Part shown: positions 51,770 to 64,000 of the stretch, one piece after another
Numbering within the stretch: position 1 is the stretch's first letter
How the letters are laid out: every line of letters begins with the position of its first letter
Assembly (NCBI RefSeq): GCF_032854445.1
Contig: NC_088298.1
Span: 3,840,160-3,904,159, forward strand
From: Liolophura sinensis
Taxonomy: Eukaryota > Mollusca > Polyplacophora > Chitonida > Chitonidae
DNA length: 64,000 nt
Direction of reading: 5' to 3'
Made by a program: the position numbers and the translations under genes
Notes under the pieces: model-generated
The model's input: the letters and a program-made list of their open reading frames with translations, nothing else
What the model was told of the DNA's origin: nothing
Database searches by the model: none

Positions 51770-54700
51770 ATGGAGTGGAAAGATACAAACGAGGACGAAA
51801 ATATGGATCAGGAAAATGACTGCATTATAATAGAACAAAGGTGAAGCCCGGTTATCTTCTTTTTCAGTCATTCTGTGCCGTTGTATCTCACTATGTGTTC
51901 CCGTCTAGTGCGATTGCAAAATTCTCGAACTAACCACTGTCATTGACACTCGTTTTTCTTTTGCTTTTGGGTCCGACGTGTTTGTGCTTGGCCTGATCTT
52001 AATCTTAATTGTTAATTTTATGCGTGGATTTTCCCCCGTTGAACTGTGAGTATTCTTGATTGTGTAAAGTCTTCTGATCGGAGGTTTTCTTTTTAAAGAA
52101 TTCTGTTTGTTATATGCGTCTTTGACCCATCTGTTGTACAACATGTGCTCCGACAGACGCTTTATGGATATATTTCTTATGAAATTACAAAGGTTCATTC
52201 AGAGTGTACCAATTCATTAATATCTTTTAATCTTAAGTATAGTGATGATTTCTATCTAACCTTAAACTGCAGGCTGTCCTTTACAGTTTATGTAATAGAA
52301 CGTGAACTGAATGGACATGGGTGAGGTCACTATTTAGTGTTTACACTGCGAATGTAAGTAAAACTGGTTTCTTTTTCTCTCTGGATATCTAGAGACATGT
52401 GTCCCAGTTTGGAGTACTGTAGGTGTGACAACCACAAAAACAGACCAGGAATTATAGTACCTGTCCTATTTTGCTTCTTATTTTCCTGAACAACAATGTG
52501 TGCAGAAACAAGATCACAAATATAAGATTAGCAGAAATGCATCTTTACAAAGCCAAGTCAATCAACAAACCAACTGAAGTGTGGATTAGTACATTATGGA
52601 CTCTTGTCATAAAGCTGATTTGTATATAGAGCTAACCTTCTTATTAATAACTGTATATCTCTACTACATGATTACTGAAGTGAATACAAAGCATGGAAAA
52701 CAAAGAAAGGAAACCAGTAACACATTTTATAAGTAACAAATTTATTAGTTTCTAGGATAAAAAGTCTTTTGTGCATGTATGTGTAAACAGCAAGCAGGGT
52801 ATGTCTTTTTGAGTAAGCAAGCTTTTTCATTGTTCGAATCTAAGATTGTGACTTCTAGTGCTAATGTAGATGCCTTGACTTAATTTTGATAATAAAGGCA
52901 ATATCAATTTGTAAGAAAGGTTACTGAAGATTGATTTTGTAAGATAGTTTTGACTTTGTTAAAGTGGAGTAAACGTGTTAAACAGAAATTGGTTTTGTGA
53001 AGTCATTTATAGTTGCAGTGTCTTCACCTTTCCATCAGGATGGCTGACATGCCTCGAGAGGAAGAGTTGACATGCTCCTTGTTTCCTCTCTGGCCTGTTT
53101 CCATCACATATCCATTTGTGCTCTTATACATGTAAATGAAATATTCCTGAGTACGAAGTTGCTGACCGATGAGTGTGTGGATAGTCACCATATTTATTTA
53201 TTTTAATTGATTTTTTTAAACTCTATATGCAAGAAATTTTCACCACCATAATTCCTCAAGCTTTTAGTATATGAAAGAGCAACTTTCAGTGTAATTTAGA
53301 CAATTTTTTTTTTAATTTGATTTTGAAAATAAAACTACTTTGGTTGGATTGGCCAGTTTCAGGGCTTGACACAAAGTATAATTTTATCGGTCAACTCAGA
53401 ACAATACCTTCAGAATATGCTTGAATGAACACATTGCAAACATGCGAAAGGTCGAAGAATTACAGTAGTATGATGGTGGCCAGTTTAGGGTTGAAGAAGT
53501 CGAGAGTTTCTGGTGAACTCTCTACATCTGACAGTTGTCTTATTGTTGGAAGACAGGAGATGTCCAGTGACCTTCATGCAAGACCACACAGGAGATCTGT
53601 CAAGGCCCAAAAGACAATGGAAGCAGAGGAATCTAGAAAATTCTCAGTTTGAGGATGAGATGAAACTTAGGTCGCCTTTGAAATAGTGATTGAGTCAAAG
53701 GCAGGCACCTTAACCACTCAGTGTGGCCGAGGGGGTTAGCATGGCACAATGACCCAGGGGCCTCAATCTATGCTGTCGCTGTGACTCTTGCTGATGCTGT
53801 CTTCCTCTCCATCTGTATGTGGAAAGGTCTGACAGCAACCTGTAGATGGGTTTCCCCCGGGGCCCCATTTCCTCCCACCATAATGCCAGCCTGCCATCGT
53901 ATAAGTGAAATATTCTTGAGATCGGCATAAAACACCAATCAAATAAATAAATAAATAACCACTCAGCATGCCTGGAAAAAAACAAGTATTGTGATTCTAC
54001 ATGTGGATTTGCTAGAAGTGCCTGTTTTTGTGTTGCTCAGGCATGTCCTGATTGGCAACTCGCAATATGATCTGTACAATCAGTGAAAACCCGCATGAGG
54101 AGTACGTCAAGCACTTGTCAGCCCTAGTGTCCGTATTAAACCCTACCTATTGAGTGATGTGTCTGGTGTCACCTACACGGTGTTCCAGTGATGCAGCACC
54201 TCAGACATGTAGGCATAGGGTCCAAGATGTCATTGAAATGGTTTTCAGTCGCATTTTCATCTCACTGAAGGTATAGTGCAAAACAGTAAAAAGTAAATAA
54301 CTCAAGCCATCCTTAAAAAATTCTTAGTTGGGAGAATCACATTTTATGGTCATCAATGTCAGTAAGACAAGAAACGTAGTGATTTGGAAAAAAAATAACA
54401 TTGAAGAAAAATGAAAAAGAAAATTCCCCCTAAAGCTTAGGCCCTTTCTTTTGAGCTTTGATTGAGTTATTCGAGCAAACATATTTTTATGATGGCCAAA
54501 GCACCAGTACTGTCATACAATTATTTCATTGCAGTTTATTTATTTTTTGTTTCAGTGCGGAAGACATGGCTGACCAAAGAAAGCACAATGGAAACCTATT
54601 TTACAAGGAAAACAATTATTATGAAGCTCTTAAATGTTACACAGAAGCTATAAGTAAGTATTGGAATTGACCACATGATTTTCTGAAGCGTCACTATTTG

Positions 54701-57700
54701 TCAATTTACCACATCTCATGGCTGTAGCAGATTCTTGAACGATATTTGACGAATCCTATGTTGATTTTCAGTCTCCCAACTCCTCTTTTGATGAATTTAC
54801 AAATTAGTGAGTTACAGCAAAGAAATAATTACATAGCAACTAGGTTTGTGTAAAAATCTAAAACGTCCATAGGTCTGGAATGTTAGTGAAAAGTCTCCCC
54901 TGTTACATTTTGCCACCAGTTATTTAGAGGGATTCCTTCAGCCAATTTTTGTGTTGTGGATACTGAGATGATATGGTAAATTGTAAGAGGATGGGATTAA
55001 GAATCCTGGATTTGGGAATAGCATCCATGCCTACAAGCTTCCTGAATAACAGCATGCCAACAAGATGAGTTTCTAAATAATATGAATGACAACCAGCCAA
55101 GTTCCTGAATAATGTGAATGACATCCAGGCAAGTTCCTGAATAACACCAATGGTAACCAACCGATTTCATGAAAAATGTGAATGCAAACCAGCCGAGTTC
55201 CCAAATAATATGAATGCCAGATGGCCAAGTTCCTGAAAACTGCCCATACAAACCAGTAGAGTTCCCAAATAACAGTCATGCCAACCTGAAAAGCGTCAGT
55301 GCCAGTCAGCCAGCCAAGTTCCTGATTAAAGACAGTGCAAGCCAACCAAGTTCCTGAATAAAGACAGTGCAAACCAGCCTAGGTCCTGAAGAATTTAAAA
55401 GCCAACCATCCAAGTTTTTGAATAATTTCATTGTCAACCAACCAAGTTTCTGAATAAAGACAGTGCAAGCCAGCCTAGTTCCTGAATAATTTCAGTGCCA
55501 ACCAGCCAAGTTTCTGAATAAAGACAGTGCAAGCCAGTCTAGTTCCTGAATAATTTCAGTGCCAACCAGCCAAGTTTCTGAATATTGTAACTGTCAACCA
55601 GTTCCTTCCAAATCAGTGGTAACACATTTTCACCCATATTTTCACTGTACAGGAAAGCAACTTCAAATGCTGTAATGAAATAAAGAAAAAAATATTATAT
55701 CAAAGTTATGACCATAGTGAGTGTGAAGTTTTATTTTGGGCAGTACATGACCTTTGAAGCCTTACCCCACATGTTATTGTCAAGTTCTGCATTACTTTAA
55801 AACTATGTGCAAAATGTTACGCTTCAATCAAATGGTGACTTAAAATCTGTTGTTTTGTGCCTGATAATTTTGTTGAATGTCGGCTTAAATTCTTTCTTCT
55901 TTTTTTTTTTTTTGCCATAGAAAGCTTGACAACAGCACACCCAACATGGATACAGACTGAGACAGCACTAGCATTCAAGATTTCAAACTGTGCATTTAAT
56001 ATGCAAAAGGCATATCATTCCATCATTAAAAATATGTTCTTAGGGCGTAACTTGACTGACCCCCACTGTCCAAAGTAAGACCCAGCTTACTTGGGATTTT
56101 GATAGAAGTTCTTTTTCTGTCAGTGTTAATAAATTTCTTTTAAAACATTATCATTTTCATTTCTAGCCAGAAAACAAAAAGAAAAAGTCCCTACTGACTA
56201 AAAGCCCTTGTTGTAGGCCCTATATTTTGCTAATGCAATATGGTCCAGTTACACCCAAGATAAACATTGCATATATCATGTATGATACTAGTATGCGTCC
56301 ACCTCGCTCTGCCCAGTTTCCTCCCACCATAATGCTGCCTGCCGTCATATACGTGAAATATTCTTGAGTGCAGGGTAGACCATCAATCGTATATACATGT
56401 ATGAAGCAATTAACCATCTACAGGTAATCGAAGTTTAACCACACCTGTGTTTCTTTAGATCTGTGCCCAACCTGTGCGGCGTACTACGGCAACAGAGCAG
56501 CCACATACATCATGTTAAACAGGTACAAAGATGCCCTGGAGGATGCCAGAAGGGCGGTGGAAATAGACAACACATTTGTTAAGGTAAGCAGTCGCTATGT
56601 TCGTGAACTGTCTGTGGCTGCCGTGGAGGAAAGCAAGTGGGGGGCGGGGTGGGGGGGGGGGGGGCGGTGTGGAGTGGAGAGGGATGATGTTGCCTTCGTG
56701 AAATTGGATTAATTTTTTATCGTAAAAAAAATTGTTGGTTCAAAAAATAAACGTCCACGTCCATATTTCACATACAGAACTTGAGGTGAAACACAGCATT
56801 AGGTGTTTAATATCAATGTAATATCGTATTTTTGTTGCAGGGTCATTTACGAGAGGGCAAATGTCACTTGGCTTTAGGCAGCACGCCAGCTGCCATCCAA
56901 TGTTACCAAAGAGTTCTTTTGCTGGAACCAGAAAACACTGTAGCTCCGCACGAGGTAAGAACCTGGCATCTCTCTCTGCAATAAAAGGCAAGATAGGGAA
57001 TGGGCGATGTTCACAGTACATGTGTGCTGTTTAGGTTAAGTCTTTTGATCAATTAACAATTTGAAAAAGGGTTTTTTTTTTCTTCTTCTGTTTTTCAGTC
57101 TGTGTTAATTTCTTTAAAATTATTATCATCTCTTTCATTAGCCAGAATAAACAAGAAACACAATTAATAGAATTTCCCACTGAAGGCTATATTTGCTGAT
57201 AGAATGGGATTATGCCCAGTAAAGGATGTTGTAAGGATGGGCTTGGGATAAACTCTTGACAGTATGTGAACGAACTTGATGAAGTGGCGATTCCAATCGG
57301 ATTTTTCAAACACATGTATAAAGAAAGACAACTTGTTGATTTTGTTATCAGATGCAAATGGCCCAGAAAGTTCAGGAGTTATCAGACTTAGCTGCGAACG
57401 ATTTTGCGTCAGGAGAAACGAGGAGGGTAAGTTTTTATTTCCAGTCACATTTCATAACCTAAATTCAAACATGTTAATAATAAAGAAAGTCTGCCTGTAA
57501 CACTGATGCTGAAATGCTGAAAGTAATAACCGAGTCATGTATTTTTTTATAAAAGTTGATTTGAACTGATTTGTGTATTATAAAATTTGGTGGAGACAAT
57601 GCATGTATTATTGTAAAATTTGGTGAGAACCGATTCATGTATTGATATAAAATTTGGTGAGAACCGATCGATGTGTTGATATAAAATTTGGTGAGAACTG

Positions 57701-60700
57701 ATTTGTCTATTAGTATAAAATTTGGTGAGAACTAATCGATGTGTTGATACAAAATTTGGTGAGAACTGATTCGTCTATTTACATAAATTTGGTGAGAACC
57801 GATTGATGTGTTGATATAAAATTTGGCGAGAACTGATTCCTCTATTAGTATAAAATTTGGTGAGAACTGATCGATGTGTTGATACAAAATTTGGTGAGAA
57901 CTGATTCGTCTATTGGTATGAAATTTGGTGAGAACCGATTGATATATTGATAGAAATTTGGTGAGAACCAATTTATGTATTGATAGAAATTTGGTGAGAA
58001 CCGATTGATGTGTTGATATAAAATTTGGTGAGAACTGATTTGTCTGTTGGTATGAAATTTGGTGAGAACCAATTTATGTATTGATAGAAATTTGGTGAGG
58101 ACCGATTGATGTATTGATATAAAATTTGATGAGAACAGATTTGTCTATTGGTATGAAATTTGGTGAGAACCAATTTATGTATTGATAGGAATTTGTTGAG
58201 GACTGATTGATGTATTGATATAAAATTTGATGAGAACAGATTTGTCTATTGGTATGAAATTTGCTGAGAAACAATTCCTGTTTTGGTTGTAAAATTTGGT
58301 GAACTTGTTTACATCTTCTCCAGGATAGATAGCATGTTGACAACAGTGCAGTCAGTATTATGCATTAAAACTGGCATACTGATTTGCAACAACTGTTTGT
58401 AAGGTTTTGTACGGGCAGTCATCAGGAACTCCTGCAAGATAAATCCTAATTCTGAGATGTTGTTAACCATTCAACACTTAAAGATGCAGGAAAAGGAATT
58501 GGTGTCCTTAAACCTAAGAAAGGTTGGGTCCTCGCTGACTCAGATGGTTAAACGTTGGTTTTCTGCAATCATCTCGTCTTTGGCCAGTGAGATCCTGTGT
58601 TAAAATTTAGATCTTACTGGGTTGGCTGTGGCTTCAAGTTTGGGTTTATTTATTTATTTCATTGGTATTTTACACGATACTCAAGAATATTTCACTTACA
58701 CGAAGGCGGCCAGTATTACGGTTGGAGAAAACTGGGCAGAGCCCAGGGGAAACCAATGACCATCTGCAGGTTGGTGGCAGACCTTAAAGTTAGGAGGTTT
58801 GTCAGGTGCTTGGCAAAGGGTGGTTGTCTACGCCAAGTCATTTAAGGGAAAAGCTCTTAAATGCAACCTTTGACACCAATCAGAGAAATAAATAAATCCT
58901 GGCCAAGGTTATTTTGAGCGAAATAATGTGCATTAACAATCACGGAAGGAAAGAAAAAAGTAGTCTTAACTTTAAGATTGTAAAATTACTTGTGTCAGAG
59001 ATATTTAAAGTTGAGTTCTGTTTGAATCCCTTCTTCTCTTGCAGGTATTGTTTTAGATGGGTCAGTGTTTGACATGGGTCAGTGTTTTATTGAGCCATCT
59101 CCTTTGTTGCAGGCGTTGTTTTACATGGATCGCTGTCTGGAGATGAGTCCAGCCTGTAACCGGTTTAAAATACACAAAGCAGAAGCTTTGGCCATCTTGG
59201 GGCGGTATCAGGAATCTCAGGAAGTCTCAAAGTAAGACATACTGTTACACATCTCATCACTTACCTGCCTTTTAAATGATGATTTAAAAAAAATTTGAGT
59301 ACTGTATTTCACCTCAAGTTTACCATTTTTCAGGTGACACATTTTGCTCAATTCTGATTGATTCATCCACCTTACTGGGCAGTTGAAGTGTTTTTTGTGA
59401 GGTTTGATTAATTTCTATCGGATAAATGTAAGGAATAAAAAGTTTTATTTTAAGACCTTTGTCCCCTTTTGAAAGGGAATTGTAAGATACCAAGTGAAAT
59501 TCATCATACAGAGAGGTTTACAGAATCTCTTCAGACTGGTAAAATTTGACAAAAGAAAGAACTCTGCATCCAGCAATTGCCTTGTTCATGTACCTGATAA
59601 ACCTCCATACACCAGACAGCTTGAAATTTGTCAGTAAGGGCTATTTCCACAGGAAATGCCTGGTACTTTTTTTTTTAGCACAGGTACATCATGTGTCCTT
59701 TGGATGATTTACAGTACATGCATTCGTAATGAACCTGTGGCCTAGAGGGTGGCGTGTTAGCACAGCACAGTAACCAAGGAACCTCACACCAATTCCATCG
59801 CTGTTAGTTCAAGTCTAGCTCAGGCCGTATGTTGGAAGGCCTGGCAGCAACCTGCAGATGGTTGTGGGTTTGCCTAGGCTGTGCCCAGTTTCCTTGTAAA
59901 ACAGTCAGATAAAAAAATATGCTTGCGACTGTTGATTGTATTTCTGTTTTCAGTGATGCCTTACAGAGAGACCAGATGAGTGCATATGGTCTGTATGTGA
60001 GGAACTTCGGAATGTTTTCCTAACCATTGCTCCGGTTTCTGATTTTAGTGATGTACTACAGAGAGACCAGATGAATGCAGATGCCGTGTATGTAAGAGGC
60101 TTATGTCTCTATTACCAAGACAATGTGGAGAAAGCATTGCAACATTTCCAACAAGTTTTACGGCTAGCACCCGACCACAGAAAAGCCCGTGATGTCTATA
60201 AGGTATGTGGAGCTTCAGAACATAGCTGTTGGGTCCCTCCACAAAATGATTGTCAGGGCCCTCCACAAAATGACTGTCAGGGCCCTCCACAGAATAACAG
60301 TTAAGGCCCTCCACAAAATGACTGTCAGGGCCCTCCACAAAATGACTGTCAGGGCCCTGCACAGAATGACTGTCAGGGTCCTCCACAAAATGACAGTCAG
60401 GTCACTTCACAAAATGACTGTCAGAGCCCTCCACAAAATGACTGTCAGGGCCCTCCACAAAATGACTGTCAGAGCCCTCCACAGAATAACAGTCAAGGCC
60501 CTTCACAAAATGACTGTCAGAGCCCTCCACAAAATGACAGTCAGGTCACTCCACAAAATGACTGTCAGGTCCCTCCGGAAAATGCCTGTCAGGGCCCTCC
60601 ACAGAATGACTGTCAAGGCCCTTCACAAAATGGCTGTCAGATCCCTCCACAAAATGACCTATCAAAGCCCTCCACAGAATGACTGTCAGGGCCCTCCACA

Positions 60701-63218
60701 GAATGACTGTCAAGACCCTTCACAAAATGACTGTCAGAGCCCTCCGCAAAATGACAGTCAGGTCACTTCACAAAATGACTGTCAGGTCCCACCACAAAAT
60801 GACTGTCAGGTCCCTCCACAAAATGACTGTCAGGGTCCTCCACAGAATGACTGTCAGGGCCCTCCACAAAATGACTGTCAGAGCCCTCCACAAAATAACA
60901 GTTAAGGCCCTCCACGGAATGACTGCCAGGGCCCTCCACAAAATAACTGTCAAGAACCTCCACAAAATGACTGCCAGGGCCCTCCACAGGATAACAGTTA
61001 AGGCCCTCCACAGAATGACTGTTAGGGCCCTCCACAAAATGACCGTCAGGGTCCTCCACAAAGTAACTGTTAAGCCCGTCCACAATATAACTGTTTTGAC
61101 CTTCCAGAAAATAACTGTTTTGACCTTCCACAAAATAACTGTTTTGACCTTCGTTTACAGTTTACAAACTCTTCATTGATTAAAGCAAGCATCAATTAAT
61201 ATCTTGAGCATTTTTTCTGAAAAAAGTGTAAGATATGAGGGTGAATCTCTCTTCCAGCCAATTTGTCACGCTTTCATTTCCATGCAATTTCCTCCAAATG
61301 TTGCCCAATTTGGATGGAATTTTGTGTACAGCCTTGCTTTGTGGAACCTCAGATGAAGATTGAAAACAAGCCTTATATATGCATAATTTTCATCTTTCTC
61401 TGGGTTCAACCGTATAAATGGTTTAAATATTGTCTGACTTTGGTCATTTATTGTGCACAGTCCAAATTCATTTTGTGTATGGTTACCATGGGGGTATAAA
61501 CTTATGAAATATTTATTCCTACAGAGAGCCAAAGGTCTGATAGCTAAAAAGGAGGAAGGAAATGTTGCATTCCGATCGGGGAAATTCGTCGAGGCTTTTG
61601 AATTGTACTCTCAGGCACTGAGTATTGATCCTTACAACAAGTTCACAAACTCTAAACTATACTGTAACAGAGCAACTGTCTGCTCCAAGGTAAGTCATTT
61701 GAGTACAGTGTCACCTGTGCAGCTACCGTAAGTGACCACAAATTTCACAGATGACTATGTTACTGATGTGGCCTGATTCAGAGAGTTATGTTGATCTCAG
61801 TAAGATGGTTCTCAGGTGTGTTTGGAACCAGGAAAGTGTATGTGTATAAGTATAAGTTTGATCACCAAAAGTATTATTTTAAGATATGTATTGGCCTCTG
61901 AAAATTGATTGTTTTCTTAAAGCTTATTTGCCTTGTATGCTGTATGCATCTGCAAGTCAGACCAAATTCCGCATGATTTGTTTTGTTTTATCTTACTGTG
62001 GTTCTATAAAGTTCATATTTTAATCAGTCTAGTGTCAGATTGATCTTGAATTTTATAAACTGAATTTTACACAAAAGTTGTTTGTACATGGCGATCACAG
62101 CCAGCTAGCAGTGGGATGCCAGTAGACTTGTATGTGTCTTGGTAATAAATGTGCATGTAGATGAATGATTTTATTTAACTGTTTATTCACACCTGTGAAT
62201 GCTTTTTTGCAGATTAATAAACTCGATCAAGCTATAGAAGATTGTTCGAAAGCTATTGAATTGGATGACACATATCTGAAAGCGTATTTACGGAGAGCAA
62301 AATGGTGGGTTGATTTGAAATCAGATGGGAAAGTGTTGAAGTTGAAGGCCCAAAAATTGTGCCGAATTTATCTGCTGAAAAGTATCTGACTTTGAGGGGA
62401 CAATTAAATATTCAGTTTTATCCTAGTGTTCCCTTCGACCATCAACTCACTCAAGTCGCCAGATGTAGAAACATAGCCAAAGACGGACTTTTTTGGATTG
62501 GGTTACCTCCCCTTGTTGTCACGCTAGAGATGTACTTCAAATGTCAGACACGGCACTGTGTTGCGATTGTGCAGCTTACCATGTAACTTGAGATCCACAT
62601 GGCATAGTGGGAGACTTTGCGCTGTCTCATTTGCATGTTATCTTGTAGGGCAGACAGTTTATACCAGTGATGGATTTCCCTTTATTGTTCTCCTAACCGA
62701 CATTTTTCGGATCATACAGTTCCATGAGTTTTAAGTAGCAGTCCAGTGCAACTCATTTTTGTATTTAGCTGAACCAACTCAAAAATTTTGAATCTTTTTT
62801 CATGAGGACACAAGGTTTTGGACAGGGTATATCTAGATTTCGGTGCTTTCACTCATTGTGGGCTGACATTAAGTGGTCAGCGGCAATCGAGATTCTGTTT
62901 GCACGATCTGACGTTTCTTTGAGACATCTTCACTTTCACCAATATTGTGTCCGTATATGTACATCACGTGTGAGAAAGGTGGTCAGTAACTTGCGAATGG
63001 TCGGTGGTTTACCCCAGGCAATTTGGTTTTGTCCACCCATGAAACTGACTAGAAAATTAAATCAAATAAAGTAAAAAAAAATATATAAGTATATATATAT
63101 ATATATGAGCTGTAATTGGTAACAAGTGTTGTATGTGGTTTCAGTTACATGGAAACGGAGCAGTATGAAGAGGCCGTACGAGACTACGATAAACTGACCA
63201 AACTGGACAAGTGTCGAG
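51770..63218 (+). CDS. DNAJC7: DnaJ homologue subfamily C member 7 (TPR2), partial: TPR region
   Basis: Ten exons fit by phase: 51770-51840, 54556-54653, 56459-56583, 56841-56954, 57352-57426, 59113-59231, 60049-60202, 61525-61689, 62213-62304 and 63145-63218 (1087 nt, 362 codons plus one base). The start [18 protein letters not shown] is lineage-specific. After it come TPR motifs that line up with the human protein: [153 protein letters not shown] and [18 protein letters not shown]. The human protein (about 494 aa) has nine TPRs and then a J domain; the J domain must start past the window edge. It is known to bind Hsp70 and Hsp90 through its TPRs and to move clients between them. The long introns carry three minisatellites. 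Confidence 0.93.
53250..53472 (+). mobile_element. MITE family M1, copy 4
   Basis: It starts ATAATTCCTCAAGCTTTTAG and ends AAAGGTCGAAGAATTACAG, inverted ends of about 20 bp. The interior has GAAAGAGCAACTTTCAGTGT and TTGGTTGGATTGGCCAGTTT. It lies in the first DNAJC7 intron. Confidence 0.82.
53718..53962 (+). mobile_element. SINE family A, full length
   Basis: GTGTGGCCGAGGGGGTTAGC head (A box), CACAATGACCCAGGGGCCTC, GGTCTGACAGCAACCTGTAG, TTTCCTCCCACCATAATGCC, CGTATAAGTGAAATATTCTT and the AATCAAATAAATAAATAAAT tail. It lies in the first DNAJC7 intron. Confidence 0.88.
55030..55605. repeat. Minisatellite, about 33 bp (CCAAGTTCCTGAATAAT...)
   Basis: About seventeen diverged units of CCAGCCAAGTTCCTGAATAA plus ten to fourteen variable bases (TTTCAGTGCCAA, AGACAGTGCAAG). 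It lies in the DNAJC7 intron 54654-56458. Confidence 0.88.
56300..56408 (+). mobile_element. SINE family A, 3' fragment
   Basis: CTGCCCAGTTTCCTCCCACC ATAATGCTGCCTGCCGTCAT, ACGTGAAATATTCTTGAGTG. It lies about 50 bp upstream of DNAJC7 exon 3. Confidence 0.78.
57575..58312. repeat. 33/34-bp minisatellite (AAAATTTGGTGAGAACYGATT...)
   Basis: About 22 units of AAAATTTGGTGAGAACCGAT + TGATGTATTGATAT with alternating TTGTCTATTGGTAT endings, suggesting an older two-unit (about 67 bp) period. It lies in the DNAJC7 intron 57427-59112. Confidence 0.9.
58645..58795 (-). mobile_element. SINE family A, 3' part, minus strand
   Basis: TTTATTTATTTCATTGGTAT tail, CTCAAGAATATTTCACTTAC, GGCGGCCAGTATTACGGTTG and CCATCTGCAGGTTGGTGGCA. 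Confidence 0.8.
59305..59465 (+). repeat. Dispersed repeat R2, copy 2
   Basis: TCACCTCAAGTTTACC, GACACATTTTGCTCAATTCT, ATTGATTCATCCACCTTACT, GGGCAGTTGAAGTG and TTTGATTAATTTCT parallel 13830-14035. Confidence 0.65.
59735..59920 (+). mobile_element. SINE family A, head to mid-body
   Basis: CCTGTGGCCTAGAGGGTGGC head, GCACAGTAACCAAGGAACCT, B-box-like GTTAGTTCAAGTCTAGC, CTGGCAGCAACCTGCAGATG, CTGTGCCCAGTTTCC. It ends about 30 bp before the duplicated DNAJC7 exon start. Confidence 0.8.
59954..60021 (+). pseudogene. DNAJC7: Decayed duplicate of the start of a DNAJC7 exon
   Basis: TTTTCAG|TGATGCCTTACAGAGAGACC AGATGAGTGCATATGGTCTG TATGTGAGGAAC copies the start of the true exon at 60049 (TGATGTACTACAGAGAGACC AGATGAATGCAGATGCCGTG TATGTAAGAGGC). 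In the exon's frame it reads [23 protein letters not shown] and then hits TAA at 60020-60022. The acceptor-like TTTTCAG is kept. The two starts are 95 bp apart. Confidence 0.75.
60226..61155. repeat. 24-bp minisatellite (CCTCCACAAAATGACTGTCAGGGC)n
   Basis: About 38 units, mostly 24 bp (eight codons), beginning 24 bases after the donor of DNAJC7 exon 60049-60202. Frames are open on both strands for up to 238 codons ([16 protein letters not shown]). If the intron were retained, the exon frame would continue as [19 protein letters not shown] and stop at 60302-60304. Confidence 0.92.
62940..63078 (+). mobile_element. SINE-like fragment, same variant as at 20345
   Basis: GAAAGGTGGTCAGTAACTTG CGAATGGTCGGTGGTTTACC, CCCATGAAACTGACTAG and an AATCAAATAAAGTAAAAAAA tail, just before DNAJC7 exon 63145-63218. 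Confidence 0.55.
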
Positions 63219-64000
63219 GTGCGTTATGACAACTTTAATACTGCAGGGGACCAAAATGTGTATTTAAATTTGTGATGCAGTGGTTTGTGATTTGCTTCAG
63301 AAATTTGACAGTTTAAACACTTGCTGATAAAACTGTTAGATAGTTCTGTTTGTTTGTATGGGTTATTTTAAAAGAGAACCAAGTGTATCCTAAATGACGT
63401 AAAATTTTGTCCATGACTAAGTTGTTCCTTTGTCCTGATTCTGGGAGTTTTGTTGATTTTAGAAAGTTGCTTTGACAGGGGTTTGGAAGTTAGGATGATG
63501 TCCTAAGGGAAAATGTAAATTTTAGTGCCAGAAGTAATATCTCCTAACATGTATTTGTCCCCAAAACTGCTTTTTTTGTGGTTAAGTTTTAAGGTCATCT
63601 AGTGTCTTACATAAATTTTAGAAATTATAAATGTCCCTTTCTATTTTTGTGGTGTTGGGAAGTAAGCAAAATAGAACGTTTTGAGGAAATCAAGGGCGCT
63701 GCCATGTCGTCAGTTTCCTCCAAGCAGACACGAATTATTTCTATAACCGAAAACGCAGCCATTTCAGCTGATGTCATGCAAAATCTCCTTTTCCTTTTAT
63801 CTCTCTGTGCATGGGATATGAGTGACGCGACATTTTTTTTTCCGGTGTCTTTTACATGGCATCTTCCATGATCTCCAGATTAAAATTTACTTCATAGAGT
63901 CAACGAGCATGTGAGAAGAAAGTTGCAGTGGCCATTTAGGCATGGCAGGACACTATTCCAAAATATCTTTTGTTGTTTTTTTCTTACGTATCACCAGTCA
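63219..64000 (+). other. DNAJC7: DNAJC7 intron, to window end
   Basis: It follows the donor CGAG|GTGCGT. It includes one copy of a diverged dispersed repeat at 63420-63600 (GGAGTTTTGTTGATTTTAGA AAG). No further exon of the gene is recognised before 64000. Confidence 0.6.

Noticed and set aside
55920..56078. Extra DNAJC7 exon after TTTTTTGCCATAG
   Set aside because: With the incoming phase it reads Lys-Ala-stop, and the TPR sequence continues correctly from 54653 to 56459.

Overview
This is a 64 kb stretch of an animal nuclear genome. It is AT-rich, its genes are split by introns with GT/AG borders, and it is dense with minisatellites and short transposons. Two tRNA-headed SINE families recur. 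One has a 3' body ending in a 'TATAAGTGAAATATTCTTGAG...' block and an (AAATA)n tail. The other carries 'CGTCGTACTCAACAATTTTTCAG'. As far as I know both types are common in molluscs, so a bivalve or gastropod is the best guess; the species cannot be named from the sequence alone.

Layout. (1) 113-15702, plus strand: the last seven coding exons of an islet cell autoantigen 1 (ICA1/ICA69) orthologue, all phase-consistent; the N-terminal AH/BAR half lies before the window. (2) 6761-8909, minus strand: an intronless RING/B-box/coiled-coil/NHL (TRIM2/3-like) gene lying inside an ICA1 intron, with an apparent one-base frameshift inside the RING. (3) 15703-25614: ICA1 3' UTR and intergenic DNA with transposons and a two-tier minisatellite. 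(4) 25615-33701, minus strand: a three-exon C2H2 zinc-finger gene (acidic exon of 398 codons, a 51-nt microexon, and an exon with an AT-hook, about eight fingers and a Gln-rich tail; 1252 aa). It converges tail-to-tail on ICA1. (5) 38570-40215: about 30 copies of a 54-bp satellite. (6) 41732-44342, plus strand: a four-exon gene I assembled by splice phase. It encodes a 109-aa secreted, six-cysteine, probably GPI-anchored protein that resembles a single GFR-alpha/GAS1-type domain. (7) 51770-63218 and beyond, plus strand: DNAJC7 (TPR2 co-chaperone), ten coding exons; the J domain is past the window edge. A short copy of the start of one exon lies about 95 bp upstream of the functional one.

The genes do not form a pathway or operon: vesicle trafficking (ICA1), ubiquitin ligase-type TRIM, transcription factor, small cell-surface protein, Hsp70/Hsp90 co-chaperone. 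The most unusual material is the small GPI-type gene, the TRIM frameshift, a length-invariant 76-bp array that multiplies a SINE's Pol III A box, and minisatellites placed in the introns of ICA1, DNAJC7 and the zinc-finger gene. No CRISPR, rRNA or functional tRNA gene was seen.
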